From: Jaapia argillacea MUCL 33604
Taxonomy: Eukaryota > Basidiomycota > Agaricomycetes > Jaapiales > Jaapiaceae
Direction of reading: 5' to 3'
DNA length: 64,000 nt
Assembly (NCBI GenBank): GCA_000697665.1
Contig: KL197716.1
Span: forward strand, 471,211 to 535,210
Each line of letters starts with the position of its first letter. Positions within the stretch are counted from its first letter, which is position 1. A program made the position numbers and the translations under genes. Below the pieces are notes generated by a model. That model was not told the origin of the DNA and made no database searches. It was given only the letters and a program-made list of their open reading frames with translations. Shown here one piece after another: positions 11,008-21,971 of the stretch.

Positions 11008-12697
11008 ATGCGACTTGATCGACCAGGACAAGACCCTACACACGCTTGCTCCCGGTTCCAAGGTGAGCTATCTACCTATACGTTGCGCTACGGCTGGCGT
11101 TCAAGCCTGATTCCCTCTCGTTCGGTTGAGCAGCTTTGGGTAACGGTGACTACTCCAACGAGGAGGTCTTCGAGTCTCTGGGCTGTCTCGAGACCCCTCA
11201 GCCGAAGCCTTTGAGACCGACAGTCCAAATTCTCTGTCCTGATCCTCTGGAAGTGGAGATCGAAAGCGACGACGAGGAGTTTGTATATACACCTACGACT
11301 CCAGAGCAGATTTCTGACATGGCCCGGATCGCCTTCGCGTCGTTCCCGCCTCCACCTCCTGGCCCATCACCTTTTTCCTTCCCACAGACCCCGACAAACT
11401 TCGCTCCTTCCTATCGGAGTGCTTCTAGCACTCCTAGCAGCGTTTCTAGCTTGTCCCCGAATGAAAGTCCCGTGACACCTGGTTATCCCAGCCACACTTT
11501 CGCGAATCAATGGCAGCCGTCTGGGTATACCGGTGGTTTCATGCCTACGCCCTCTGTTCGTTTTCATCCCTCCTTCAACGCTGGTTTCGTGTTTTTGCTC
11601 GTACGTTTCTCTCCTCCTTTCAGTCGACGTAGCTCAAAGCTGGATGTCGCTCAGGTTGAAAATAGTCTTTTCCCCCTTCCATCTCTGACCTTGGAAAGGA
11701 ACTCCGACTATTTCAAGGCGACCCTCGCCAGCCGTGGCCCATCTTCCGAGTCCAATCCAGTCATTCTTGATGACGTCAAACTCTCCGATTTTGAGTTTTT
11801 CCTTGGGGCGTTGTGTCCTCTGTGAGTATCACGTCTTATTGGGCTGGATCTTTCTGATCGATCGATCTCAAGTCAATTTGACCCAATCACCACCTTTGAG
11901 GCATGGTCATCTGTTCTAGCTCTAGCCACGAAATGGTCCTTCAAAAGTGTTCGTTTCACTGCCATTCGCCACCTCACCACCATAGCGTCACCCATCGACA
12001 AGCTAGTCCTAGGACGACAATACGACGTTCTGGAATGGTTGCAGGATGCATACGTCAATATTTGTCAGCGTCCTGAAGCATTGAGTATCGAAGAAGCGGA
12101 GAAGTTGGGCTTGAAGGAGGCCATTTTGATTTCGCAGGTTAGGCAGGAGGTGAGGGTTTGGGCGAAGTTGAGGGACCCGAAGCAGATTGCCACCACCGTC
12201 AGGCGGGGTCTTTTGAACCTCTCAGAATCAGACGGAGGGAAGGGAGGGTTTACCGCCATATTTCCAGATGAACTCTCTGATGGAGTTCCATTGGTGGCAT
12301 CCGCAGGCAGCGAGGCTTCGGGTGCTTACGCACCGTACGCTGACGCCTTTTTGGGACATTCTGCGGGCCGAGATGTACCTGGTACGTTATACCCACATCA
12401 TTCTAAGGTCGTTACGCCTAATAATGGTTTCGCTTGACAGTTAAGTCTGAACCGCTGCCAGAGCCATCGATCTCCTCCATCTCGCAGCAGAGATCTACCA
12501 GACCCGCGAAGCCCCGAGCTGCTTCTGCTGCTCATACTTTGCCGACTGTGAAAGAAGAAGCCAACAACGGTAATGCTCCTGGGCCTACTGCCGATTCGGA
12601 CAACCCTTTCGCTAGTATGGGATCTGGGTTGAGTGGGTACGCTCCTCCAGGCAAGGCTCGCTCTTCGAGACGAAAGGTCTGTTCGTTTGAGTTGTAA
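11008..12697 (+). CDS. BTB-domain protein B
   Basis: Split gene of the same family. The ATG at 11008 followed by an intron with acceptor near 11132 is my preferred start; a start at 11136 (MGNGDYSNEEVF) is the alternative. The N-terminal half is disordered and rich in proline and serine (ASFPPPPPGPSPFSFP). The BTB core is VENSLFPLPSLTLERNSDYF...SSESNPVILDDV (about 11655-11820). The BACK-like exon carries WSSVLALATKWSFKSVRF and SPIDKLVLGRQYDVLEWL. The last exon (about 12441-12697) ends in NPFASMGSGLSGYAPPG and a basic tail. The C-terminal motif MGS.(L/M)(S/T)GY(A/I)P is shared with A and D, so these form a subfamily. It lies head-to-tail behind A. Confidence 0.75.
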
Positions 12698-12714
12698 TTA
12701 TCCGTGCTGTCTCG

Positions 12715-12910
12715 CTGATGCAGTGCTTTGTGCTCAGGTTTCCCATCCCTAATGGATAGATCTTCAGTCAAGGTTGAACCACTGATGTCCGTATCTTCCT
12801 TTTGAGATCCGAAACCTCCCCATAGGGCTCTGTCGTCACCATGGCCGGTGCCCTTTCTTGAAATCTCATGTACCAGTGATTTTCAGGCCACATACACGTA
12901 GCCTTGTACC
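12715..12910 (+). repeat. Duplicated 3' flank, copy 1 (BTB gene B)
   Basis: The 3' flank of B, from GTGCTTTGTGCTCAGGTTTC on, is matched at 16134-16330 behind gene D (shared TCACCATGG, TGCCCTTTCT, GAA.TCTCATGT). Together with the A/C 5' flank, it shows that the whole A-B segment was copied to give C-D. Confidence 0.8.
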
Positions 12911-13339
12911 CTTATGTACATCATCGGCTCGCTTTCACTCAATCCCAACGCGCTCCTTAGCTAACTCACTGTATTGGACACTGCTGTTTCTGATTTCCCA
13001 GCCATTTCTTCGTTTGTTGTGACAATGAATATTCATCTGTAACCATCTATCCGACCTTGACGACTGAAAGATTCGTGCCTGGGCTTCTGGGATGGGTTGT
13101 CCAGCCAATCAGGAGCAGGGATATAGTTTGGCTTTGTTTGGCTTTGGAGGTTTAGCAATGGGCAGGAGCAGCTACAGCACAAGTTGGCCTTGTCGTGCCA
13201 GATGATTTGCCTTGCTTGTTCATGTCAAATGGGCCAGTCATTTTGGGACTCGTCGCTCGCTGACCATTTCTTCTTCTGGGAGCTGCGCTCTGCGCATCGG
13301 CACGAAGAGCACTTTCCACCCCTGAACTCTTTTATCTTC
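12911..13339. other. Intergenic between BTB genes B and C
   Basis: No gene seen. CCAGCCAATC followed by GGGATATAGTTTGGCTTTGT (13118-13137) is a copy of the shared upstream motif. A partial second copy of its 3' half follows near 13180. Confidence 0.5.
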
Positions 13340-13830
13340 ATTTGTTGCCTCCAGTGGGTCCACGGCCAGGCAGTTCCATCAGATGTATACGCAACCACTT
13401 ATAGCATCATGTCTCTCATCGTCGCCACCCTTCGCTGATGTTTGATTGAATCCCCAACAACGCCTCCCCCTGCCTCTTGTTCTCCGTCTGACACTGCTGT
13501 GTATGTTCTGCGCGGCGATCTATCATGGTCAGGCAGCTATTTATGGCTGGTACAGGTCATAAACTAAGAATGGCAGTGTTAGGTGAGCTATGACTTCCTT
13601 TTAGCCGTATATAACCAGGGAGAGAAATGTCGATTGAAAACCCCGACTAGTACTCGTGAAGGGTTCTTCGACATGTCGTCAAATGTCCTTCAGGCGCTCC
13701 TGTTCCCGTCCGAAAAGCAGCACAAGCGGCAACTCGTCACCGGTGAGAGACTAAATCCGTTGACTGTGGTTATCGTAGAGTCGCGGCACTGAGATATAGT
13801 TTTGATAGCTTATGGAGACAAGATTCCCTC
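13340..13830 (+). repeat. Duplicated 5' flank, copy 2 (BTB gene C)
   Basis: Partner of 8240-8760. It includes the promoter, the first exon starting at 13673 (MSSNVLQALLFPSE) and the first intron of gene C. Differences are scattered substitutions and small indels, so the duplication is not very recent. Confidence 0.85.
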
Positions 13831-16219
13831 CCCGACCTCCCCCTCGCCTGTAGCTTTGCCGAATCCCGCCCCCGGGCGTCAGGTTGCTGTCGGTTTGACT
13901 TTGAATATCCCGCGTTGGTTCTCCTCTAGAACCAAGTTCGAGGATGAGTCCTCGAAGACTGGACATCCGACCCCCCCGCAGGACGTAGCCATCGACGCTG
14001 AGAGTACGTCGATGTCGACTTCTATTCTCTCCGACAACACCCTCTCTTCTTTCTATAATTCGGGCGGCACACCTACTCCCATCCGCAGTCCCCGTCTATC
14101 TACCCCAGACGCTATCGAGGACACCCCAATTCTCCCAGATCAAAGCTCCGCGATTACAATTCCATCCCTTGAAGGGTCTCTTCCTACATCCCCTATTCAC
14201 GACGACGACCCCTCAGATGGGAATAATGGGCAAGTTTTGTTCCTTGTCGGTTTCTTTTCGTTGCATCATACAATACGGAACTGAAGCTTATCCGTCATTC
14301 AGGTTGAAGACACTCTATTCCCAGTGTCCTCTCTGATCTTTGAACACTCAGATTACTTCAAAGATATAGTCGCCAACCACTGGCCATCTTCTGAGTCCAA
14401 CCCAGTTGTTCTCAGCAATATCGACGTTCCCGAGTTTGAGTTCTTCCTCAGGGTTTTGTCTCCTCTGTGAGCATTACATCTTTTGCTGGCTCTATTCTCC
14501 TTAACTCCGTTCCGGCAGGCAACCCAATGGGCGTGCAGCGATCACCCCCGAAGAATGGACCTCAGTCCTAGACCTTGCCACCAAATGGTCGTTTAAAGCA
14601 GTCCGTGACGCCGCAATTCACGAACTCGCAAGCTTGGTATCATCGCCCGTCGACAAACTCTTCCTGGCACGGAAGTATGACGTGTCGGAGTGGTTCGAGG
14701 AAGAGTGCAAATTGACATCTCCAGAGGATATTTCTGCCATGGCCCGAATCGCCTCTGCTTCGTTTCCTGCCCCACCTCCTGGCCCTTCACCTTTTTCCTT
14801 CCCACCGACCGCAACGAACTTCACTCCTTTCCATCGAGCACTTTCGACGCCCCTAGCAGTGTTTCTAGTTTGTCTTTGAGTGGAAGTTCGGCGACGTCGG
14901 GTTTCCTTAACGACACCTTCGCGAATCAATGGCACCCGTCGGGGTGTACTGAGGGGTTCGTGTCGACGCCCTCTGATCGTTATCGTTCTTCCTTTGACGC
15001 TGGTTTGATGTTTTTCCTCGTAGGTTTCTCCTCTTTTTTTCACTTCACATAGCTCAAGGTTGTACGTTGTTCAGGTTGAAAATCGTCGTTTTGCTCTACC
15101 CCGCTTGGTCTTCGAAAAGAACTCTGACTATTTCGAGGCAGTTCTCGCCAATCATGGCTCATCTTCCGAATCTAACCCAGTCATCCTCGATGACGTCGAA
15201 GTCACCGATTTTGAGTCCTTCCTTGGCGTGTTGTGTCCTCTGTGAGTATCACATCTTATTGAGCTGGATCTTCTTTCTGATCGATCCCTCAAGTCAATTC
15301 GACCCAGTCACTACCCCTGAAGCATGGCTGTCCGTTCTAACCCTAGCGACAAAATGGTCCTTCGATACTATTCGTTATACTGCAATCCGCGAGCTAACAA
15401 CCATCATCTCACCCATCGACAAAATCGTCTTGGGAAGACGATACGACGTTCTGGAATGGTTGGAAGAGGCGTACCTTACTATTTGTCGGCGTCCCCAAGC
15501 ATTGAGCATCGAGGAGGGGGAGAAGTTGGGTTTGAAGGAAGCGATTTTGATTTCGCAGGTTAGGCAGGAGGTGAGAACTTGGGAGAGGTTGAGGAGTCCA
15601 AAGGAAATTATCACCACCGTTAAGCAAAGTCTTTTGAAAAGTTGGGAGGGAGGGAATGGGCTGATTGCCATATTTCCCAACGAACTTTCCGATGGAGTCC
15701 CGTTGATGCTTTCGGGAGGTAGCAAGGCTTCTGGTGCTTATGCACCATACGCCGACGCCTTTTTGGGACATTCTGCGGAAAGAGATGCACCTGGTACGCA
15801 ATATCTACGTCCTTCTAGATCGTTATGCCTAAACATGGTATCACTTGACAGTCAAGTCTGAATGGCTGCGAGAGTCATCGATCTCCTCCATCTCGCAGCA
15901 GAGATCGTCTAGACGCACGGAGCCCCGAGCTGCTTCTGCTGCTCATACTTTACAGACTATGAAGGAGGGGGCCAACAACGGTAATGCTCCTGGACCTACT
16001 ACTGATCCGGGCAACCCTTTCGCTAGTATGGGATCTGGGTTGAGTGGGTACGCTCCTTCAGGCAAGGCTCGTTCTTCGAGACGGAAGGTCCGTTCGTTTG
16101 AGTTGTACTCACCCACCACTGTCTCTCTGATACGGTGCTTTGTGCTCAGGTTTCCTGTCCCTGATGTATGGTCATGTTTGTCCGAAGGTTTTATCACCAA
16201 TCTCCATATCCTCCTCTGA
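13673..16219 (+). pseudogene. Fused BTB genes C and D, frameshifted
   Basis: The first part is an A-type gene: exon 1 at 13673, disordered exon 2 (GDKIPSPTSPSP), BTB core VEDTLFPVSSLIFEHSDYF (about 14303-14466) and the start of the BACK-like exon (EEWTSVLDLATKWSFKAV). Right after KYDVSEWFEEE (near 14705) it joins in frame to the N-terminal exon of a B-type gene (LTSPEDISAMARIASASF; gene B has TTPEQISDMARIAFASF). Near 14840 one base is missing relative to gene B, which shifts the frame to a stop at 14877-14879. Beyond that point the D part is otherwise well kept: BTB core VENRRFALPRLVFEKNSDYF, BACK-like exon to about 15795, last exon with MGSGLSGYAPSG and an extra tail of about 40 residues compared with B. 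So this is a two-BTB fusion made by a deletion and then broken, unless the base is a sequencing error or the D part has its own promoter. Confidence 0.75.
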
Positions 16220-16330
16220 GGTCTTCCCTACCGAATGTTCTCGCCATAAGCCTCTGTCTTCACCATGGTCAATGCCCTTTCTCGAAGTCTCATGTTCTAC
16301 TGATTCTCAAGCCATATACATGTAGTGTGG
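16130..16330 (+). repeat. Duplicated 3' flank, copy 2 (BTB gene D)
   Basis: Partner of 12715-12910. Here the stop codon of gene B is lost, so the reading of D continues into this flank up to 16219. Confidence 0.75.
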
Positions 16331-17456
16331 CACAATTACCGTTTTCCCTATGTCCTAAGGATAATGGTGCATTGGTGCTCTTTGTTTGGATATTCCCGCT
16401 ACTTTAGTAGTGGGTCTTGTACCGTCGTATACTTTACAGGCGCTCTGCCAGATTTTCGCTCGATTACAAAGCTGAGACATGTCTTTTGTCTGAGCTCCAA
16501 AACTCATGGGTGTTTCCGTGGACATCCTCATCCGTGCTCACCTACTACCATCCCCTTATCTCTGCCCATATCAAATCTAATATCCCTCCGTGGATCCTAT
16601 CTACAGTATCTCATGGCGTCGACATCCTCCTCGACATACGGCAGCCACAATATTCCCTCGTCCAATCTCCTCGGGTGCTGGAGCAGTCATTAATTTCCTT
16701 TGCCTCAGGTCCTATCGTTGTTTACACACTGGGAGGCATTTATCAGTCAACCTTTCCCCTTTCCGTGACTCAATTACGAGGAGCCGACATCCTTTTGGGA
16801 CGTGACTGGTTTGATTCGTGTCAGTCGGGTCTCATACTTCATCGTAGTTCGTGTAGGTCGAACTGCCGTTGTGGTATACTATTTGTTCTTCATATGTATT
16901 TGTTGTTTGTGCCATCGTCCAATGGCTGTTGTTTAAGAGCAAATCTGGTATGCATTCCCAGAATTTGCTAAGTACCATCAAGACGTGTACGTGAAAACTG
17001 CTAAACACTGGTAGCGGGCCCTTGCCGCACATGCGGCCTTTCGCGTTATTTGTACTGGATGACCTCTTAAACGTCCACTGATGTGGACACGATGTCAACT
17101 TTACAATAACCCACAAGCTGCTGCACGAGCCTGCATCGTGGCCGGTCATGTTCTCATCCATTGTTGTTATTCAATTGTCGTTGGCTTACAATGAATACCA
17201 TCCATCATTGACTTTAGTTGACAGCGGGCAACGCCTCGTGCCTGCTGTTCTAGACTGACGTGCCCAGCCAATCAAGAGCAAGGATATAATTTGGTTCTGT
17301 TTGGCCTTGGAGGTTTGGCGACAAAGGAATTGCTAAGGAAACAACAGAAAGGAAGCTTGAAATAAGATGCAAGGGCGAACAAGGCGGTCGCACCTCTTAT
17401 TCTCCAACCACCACCATCGGACGCATCTGTACATATTGTTCATCTATTCTCCTCAT
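16331..17456. other. Intergenic between BTB genes D and E; possible retropepsin-like remnant
   Basis: An open frame at 16417-16971 contains LRGADILLGRDWFDSC, which resembles the C-terminal motif of retropepsin-like domains in gag-pol-derived proteins (ILG.DW), but no catalytic DTG/DSG triad is visible upstream. It may be a decayed remnant. Near the end, AGCCAATC and GGATATAATTTGGTTCTGTT (17282-17301) form the shared upstream motif of gene E. Confidence 0.35.
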
Positions 17457-19196
17457 ATGACTACCATGCAATCCGCTCCCTTCACCTTCAAGTTGCCTGT
17501 GAATTACCCGAAAAGCATGGTTGGACCTCCTGCCACGGATCGTCCTTGGCAACCCGTGACCAGTCCCAATGGGATCCACACTGATTCGCACAACGTTTCC
17601 AACACAAACCAAAAGGTCGAGGGCGAGGCAACTGCACTGAGGGCAGAAGAGTGCTCAGACAGTCCAGATGAAACTGCAGGCAGTCGTCTGGATGTTCCCT
17701 CCCTGCCTGGCCATGCCGACGCGTTACATAAAGATGGATCTCCACCTCCATTACCTGAAGAGTCGACCACCTCGGCACCAGAGGCTCAACTGAATCTTTT
17801 GTCGCATGAGAGGGACGACATGTACTTCAACGACAGAAGTGTGTTTTTCCGCGTGGGTTTTCGCCCTCAATCTCTATTGTCGTTGAATTATTGCTAAACT
17901 TGACCGACATAGGTTGAGAATAAGCTATTCAAAGTCCCCTCGTATTTCTTCGAACGAGACTCGACGTATATGAGGACTTTGCTGGCTGAGCACGGTCAAT
18001 CTTCAGAATCCCATCCAATCGATCTCGAACAGATCACGGCTGTTGACCTTCGCCGTTTTCTTGGGATGCTCTACCCGATGTACGTGACCCTGTGTTATCC
18101 TTCGTTTCACACCTGATTTTCGAACCAGTCGATTTGACAAACATTCCGCCACTACCATGGAAGAATGGGTATCTATACTCGTTCTATCAACCACTTGGGG
18201 CTTTAAGTCGATTCGCACCGTCGCCATCCGAGAGTTGGTCCCGCTCACCTCGCCAGTCAAGAAGATTGCCTTGGGACGCAAGTACGACATCAACCATTGG
18301 CTCAAGGATGCTTACCATGCCGTTTGTGCTTGTCCAGAGGCATTATCTATGGAGGAGGCTGAACTCTTGGGTTTGCAAGAGTCCGTCAACATATCAAAGG
18401 TCCGACAAGACCTCAGAGTTGGAGCGACTTTAGTGGATGGACTGGTGAGGGACAGCTTCGTGGATTACTATCTGTTGAAGAAGAGCGACTCGAAGATGCC
18501 TCCGGTCATCAAACCAGTGGTCAAGCCAAGTAACATTGCCACCGGTCCATCAGAGGACCCCAAGGCGGACCCTTCTCCCGCTCAGGGCTTCTTGAGTTCT
18601 TGCCCACCGCTGCCTCCCTTTACCACTAGTAAAGGTACGTACTCCAGCGCCATAAGTAATCCATCATATTCTCAATCGAATATTTCAGAGACGGCAAATG
18701 CTGCAACTAATGATCTTGCTTCCAATCCCGACCTTGCAGGCCCGTCAAGGACATCCAGCGGCACGACATCAAGAACGTCGACATCGACACCTGGGGTTCA
18801 TCCCTTCATAGCAGGGAAGACGGCACTCGATGCCGCCGGAGCTCTATTCTCAGCCCCATCTGCCCCCTCCAGCTTCTTCCCAGCACCACGTCAGTTGCTC
18901 CCCCAATCAGTCTTTTAAAATCGCTAACTGTTTTTTATGTCCAGCTACCCAGAGTGTTCCGCCAGTGAAGAATGGCTCAGGGTACCCGTTCAGTTGCTTT
19001 TCAGAAAAGAACCCTGCCAATCCTAGTATTACTTTACAGTACAACGTGATCTCTTGCCTACCCCACTATCGTGGAACGTCATTCGAGGTCTGTTTCTCGC
19101 TTTCAGCAGATTATTGCGACTGATGGCTAGCTGTAGGAATTGCGCGTTCAAGATTATGCCCAGGGACGCAAGGCTGCGACAATTTTTAGGGCGTGA
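17457..19196 (+). CDS. BTB-domain protein E with Nup98-like C-terminus
   Basis: Split gene; preferred start MTTMQSAPFTFKL at 17457 (an in-frame GTG-independent upstream ATG exists at 17367). Disordered N-terminal exon to FNDRSVFFR; BTB core VENKLFKVPSYFFERDSTYM...SSESHPIDLEQ (from about 17913); BACK-like exon EEWVSILVLSTTWGFKSI, SPVKKIALGRKYDINHWL. A long serine/proline/alanine-rich region follows (about residues 270-430, including GALFSAPSAPSSFFPAP). The last two exons read ITLQYNVISCLPHYRGTSFE then ELRVQDYAQGRK, joined across the intron 19088-19136. This matches, to my recollection, the conserved segment of Nup98/Nup145N-type nucleoporins (I.xMxxY..xSxEELRxxDYxxxRK). The combination of BTB and this segment is odd. 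Stop at 19194. Confidence 0.75.
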
Positions 19197-19930
19197 ATGG
19201 ACGACCGTGAAGATTTAAGTATATATGGGACTCTGTATCTGACACTTTTTTTATTTGGTTCTGCTGTCCATGCCATCTGCTAAGTATCCTCTCGTGCTAC
19301 TATTATTGTAGAAACTCGCTCATACCACTTGTAATTGACGCGCCCGATATTCACCATCGTTTGGGGACGGAGACCCGTCTGATGATGCCTTGCGTATATG
19401 TTGGTTATGAACGGATGCTAGTGTGCGAACGCCGAGTCACCGAGAGTCTGAGCTTTGAACCAGACGTTCAAGACCGCCAAAATGTAAGTCCCCGTTGGTC
19501 CGTGCCCGATATCACCCGATGCCACTGTAACATATACATACATATACAGCTCAAAGGCTCATACTCAACCCTGTTTCCACCATCCACGACAATGGGCACC
19601 TAGCTGAAGTTTCTAGTGGTGACCAATCCGCCTCTCAAAGTACTTTCTCGTCACGAATCATGTACAACTGCCTGCTCCAGGTGCTTTTCGATGAACGGAG
19701 AGTTGATCTTCCATTTTCTCACTGACCACCTTATCCGGTGAGTCAGCTTTTACTTGAGTTTCGGCATTCCGAAGCTGCTAACCACACTTCCCCGCGCAAC
19801 GTGCAGATGGGCCACGAGGCTGGACATGGATGTGAAGGACCTATATGCGTCTGCTACTTGACATGCGTCCAGCCTTTATTTAGCTCTCGCCCACGGATTG
19901 TCCAAGTCGATCAGCTCTAAATTGCTCCTA
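19197..19930. other. Intergenic between BTB genes E and F
   Basis: No gene seen. The short open frames have no recognisable content. It must contain the 3' end of E and the promoter of F; the ATATA/TTTGG motif found upstream of A, B, C and E was not seen here. Confidence 0.5.
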
Positions 19931-21667
19931 ATGGAAACCGCCATGTCCACCTCTCAGGGCGCGACGACTTCGGTGGGCTCATCCTCTGTTGGGGATGGTC
20001 TCTATCAAAGCGCGCATCAACATCTATCCGACGCCCGCCCGACTCATCAAAATCTTGATGGTGGAGGAAACCTACAGATCGTGGGTGATGAGGATCAGAC
20101 CTCAGACGATGATTTAAAGAGTCCAAACGAAGACTTGCAGTCTTACGTGGATCTTCACTTTGGCGACTATAAGAGCCCTTCAGCGTCGTTCAACCCAGCC
20201 TCTGCTCGCATTGCACTCTTCCCGAGCGTTGACTCCGCGACGCCATCTGTTGTGCCGAATGCGTCTCCCAGTCATCGCCGAGTGAGAGAGTCCCCATCAA
20301 GACTGCCTTCACTTGCTCCAGACGCATCCCAGCCCGGCGGTTGCGCTTTGATGTCAGGGCCTTCTATTTCCTATGAGAAAGACGAACAGTTTTATTTTAG
20401 CGACAGAAATGTCTTTTTCCTCGTGAGACCCCTGCGTGTTCAGCACGCGAGCGAGAAACTGACTCTACAACTCTGACATAGGTCGACCGTCGACTTTTCA
20501 AGGTTCACTCGTTTTTCTTCGAACGCAACTCGGCCTATTTCAGGACGCTACTGAGTGAGAATCGGCAATCTTCCGATTCCAACCCAATCCTCCTCGATGA
20601 CGTCGCCGCAGTCGACTTTCAGCGGTTTCTTCGAATGTTGTACCCCACGTGAGTGATATCCTCCTCTATTCTACTCTTCTGCCCTCAAATTCAAGCAGTC
20701 AATTTGACAAACATTCCGCCATCACCAAGGAAGAATGGGTATCTGTGCTCCTTCTAGCAACTGCTTGGGACTTTACCTCCATCCGCACCGTAGCCATCCG
20801 AGAACTAGTCTCTTGTACTTCACCAATCGACAAAATCGTCTTGGGACGCAAGTACGACATCTCCTACTGGCTCAAGGACGCTTATATTGCGGTCTGCACG
20901 CGCCCCGAAGCTTTGACTGTAGAAGAGGCTGAGGATCTGGGGTTGAAGGAATCGATCAATATTTCCAAGGTGCGGCAGGATATTAGAGTAGGAGCAACTC
21001 TAGTGGGAGGACAGATGGTCGGGGGCTTCGTGGGCCACCATTTGCTGAAGAGCCCAGGCTCGGAGACGGCACCAGTAATCAACTCAGCATCGCGTTTCGA
21101 GCCTTCTCTCGTTGGCCCGCCGTCCAGAAACAGTGGTACGAGCTTGATTACGATTAGTCACCCACTAGTATAACTCCGGTTTTTCAGGTTCAATTAATGC
21201 CATTAATAATGTTTTTACTACCTCGGCTACCGCTACATCAGCATCCCCGGCGGGTACTGGCTCGGTCGGCAGAGAGACATTTGGTTTCGCCGCCCCCGGG
21301 CCCGGGTTTGGACAACTAACCAACAAGCCGCCCGAACCGTGGAGCCTTTGCTCCGTGCCAAGTGGGTGATTATGGTCTCTGATTTCCTTCAAGTTCCTCA
21401 CGAATTTATCCTACTTCCAGATGGACAGAACTCACCCCCACTCCGGGACGGTACAAGCCTTCCATTGCGTTGCTTTTTGGAGACGGACGCCGAGAATCCC
21501 CGAAGAACGCTACTGTACCAGTCGATTAGTTGCATGCCTCACTATCGTGTGTCATCCGTGGAGGTCTGTTTGGTTCTTATCATCTACGTTCGCGTCAAAT
21601 AACTAGTATCATTCAGGAGCTCCGCGTTCAAGACTATGCTCAAGGTCGTAAAACCGCCCCAACTTGA
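19931..21667 (+). CDS. BTB-domain protein F with FG-like and Nup98-like C-terminus
   Basis: Closest relative in the window of gene E. Start METAMSTSQGATTS at 19931. The acidic, serine-rich first exon ends at FYFSDRNVFFL. BTB core VDRRLFKVHSFFFERNSAYF...SSDSNPILLDDV, then BACK-like exon EEWVSVLLLATAWDFTSI, SPIDKIVLGRKYDISYWL, INISKVRQDIRVGATLV (also near-identical in E). The region after about 21188 is rich in S/T/A/G with FG dipeptides (ETFGFAAPGPGFGQL). The C-terminal exons join across introns to give ENPRRTLLYQSISCMPHY and ELRVQDYAQGRKTAPT, the Nup98-like segment, then stop at 21665. FG dipeptides plus this segment suggest that the C-terminal part descends from, or mimics, an FG nucleoporin. 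The protein may touch nuclear pore components, but this is inference. Confidence 0.75.
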
Positions 21668-21971
21668 CACTCGCTTGTACATTCCGTATCATTCCAACTT
21701 CTCGTCTTGTTTTCTGGGGTGAAGTTTCCGCAATGCGCATGGGTCCATGTTGTTCACCTCACCTTTGATGCAACGAAGTAGAAACATTTCTGACATTCTG
21801 TCCGGTCTCGAGATCAGCCCCTGCGCCGGCTTTGGAATGCGCCTCGTCCCCTTCATTGAATCGACGGGGTCATATCTCAGGACAACGGATAACCCGGGTG
21901 CTTGATATAGCTGGCTCTCCCAGGTCCTGTTGTAATCATCTTAGCCTTGGACAACACCACTGTTCTACAAC
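21668..21971. other. Intergenic between BTB genes F and G
   Basis: About 300 bases with no gene seen; presumed terminator of F and promoter of G. Confidence 0.5.
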
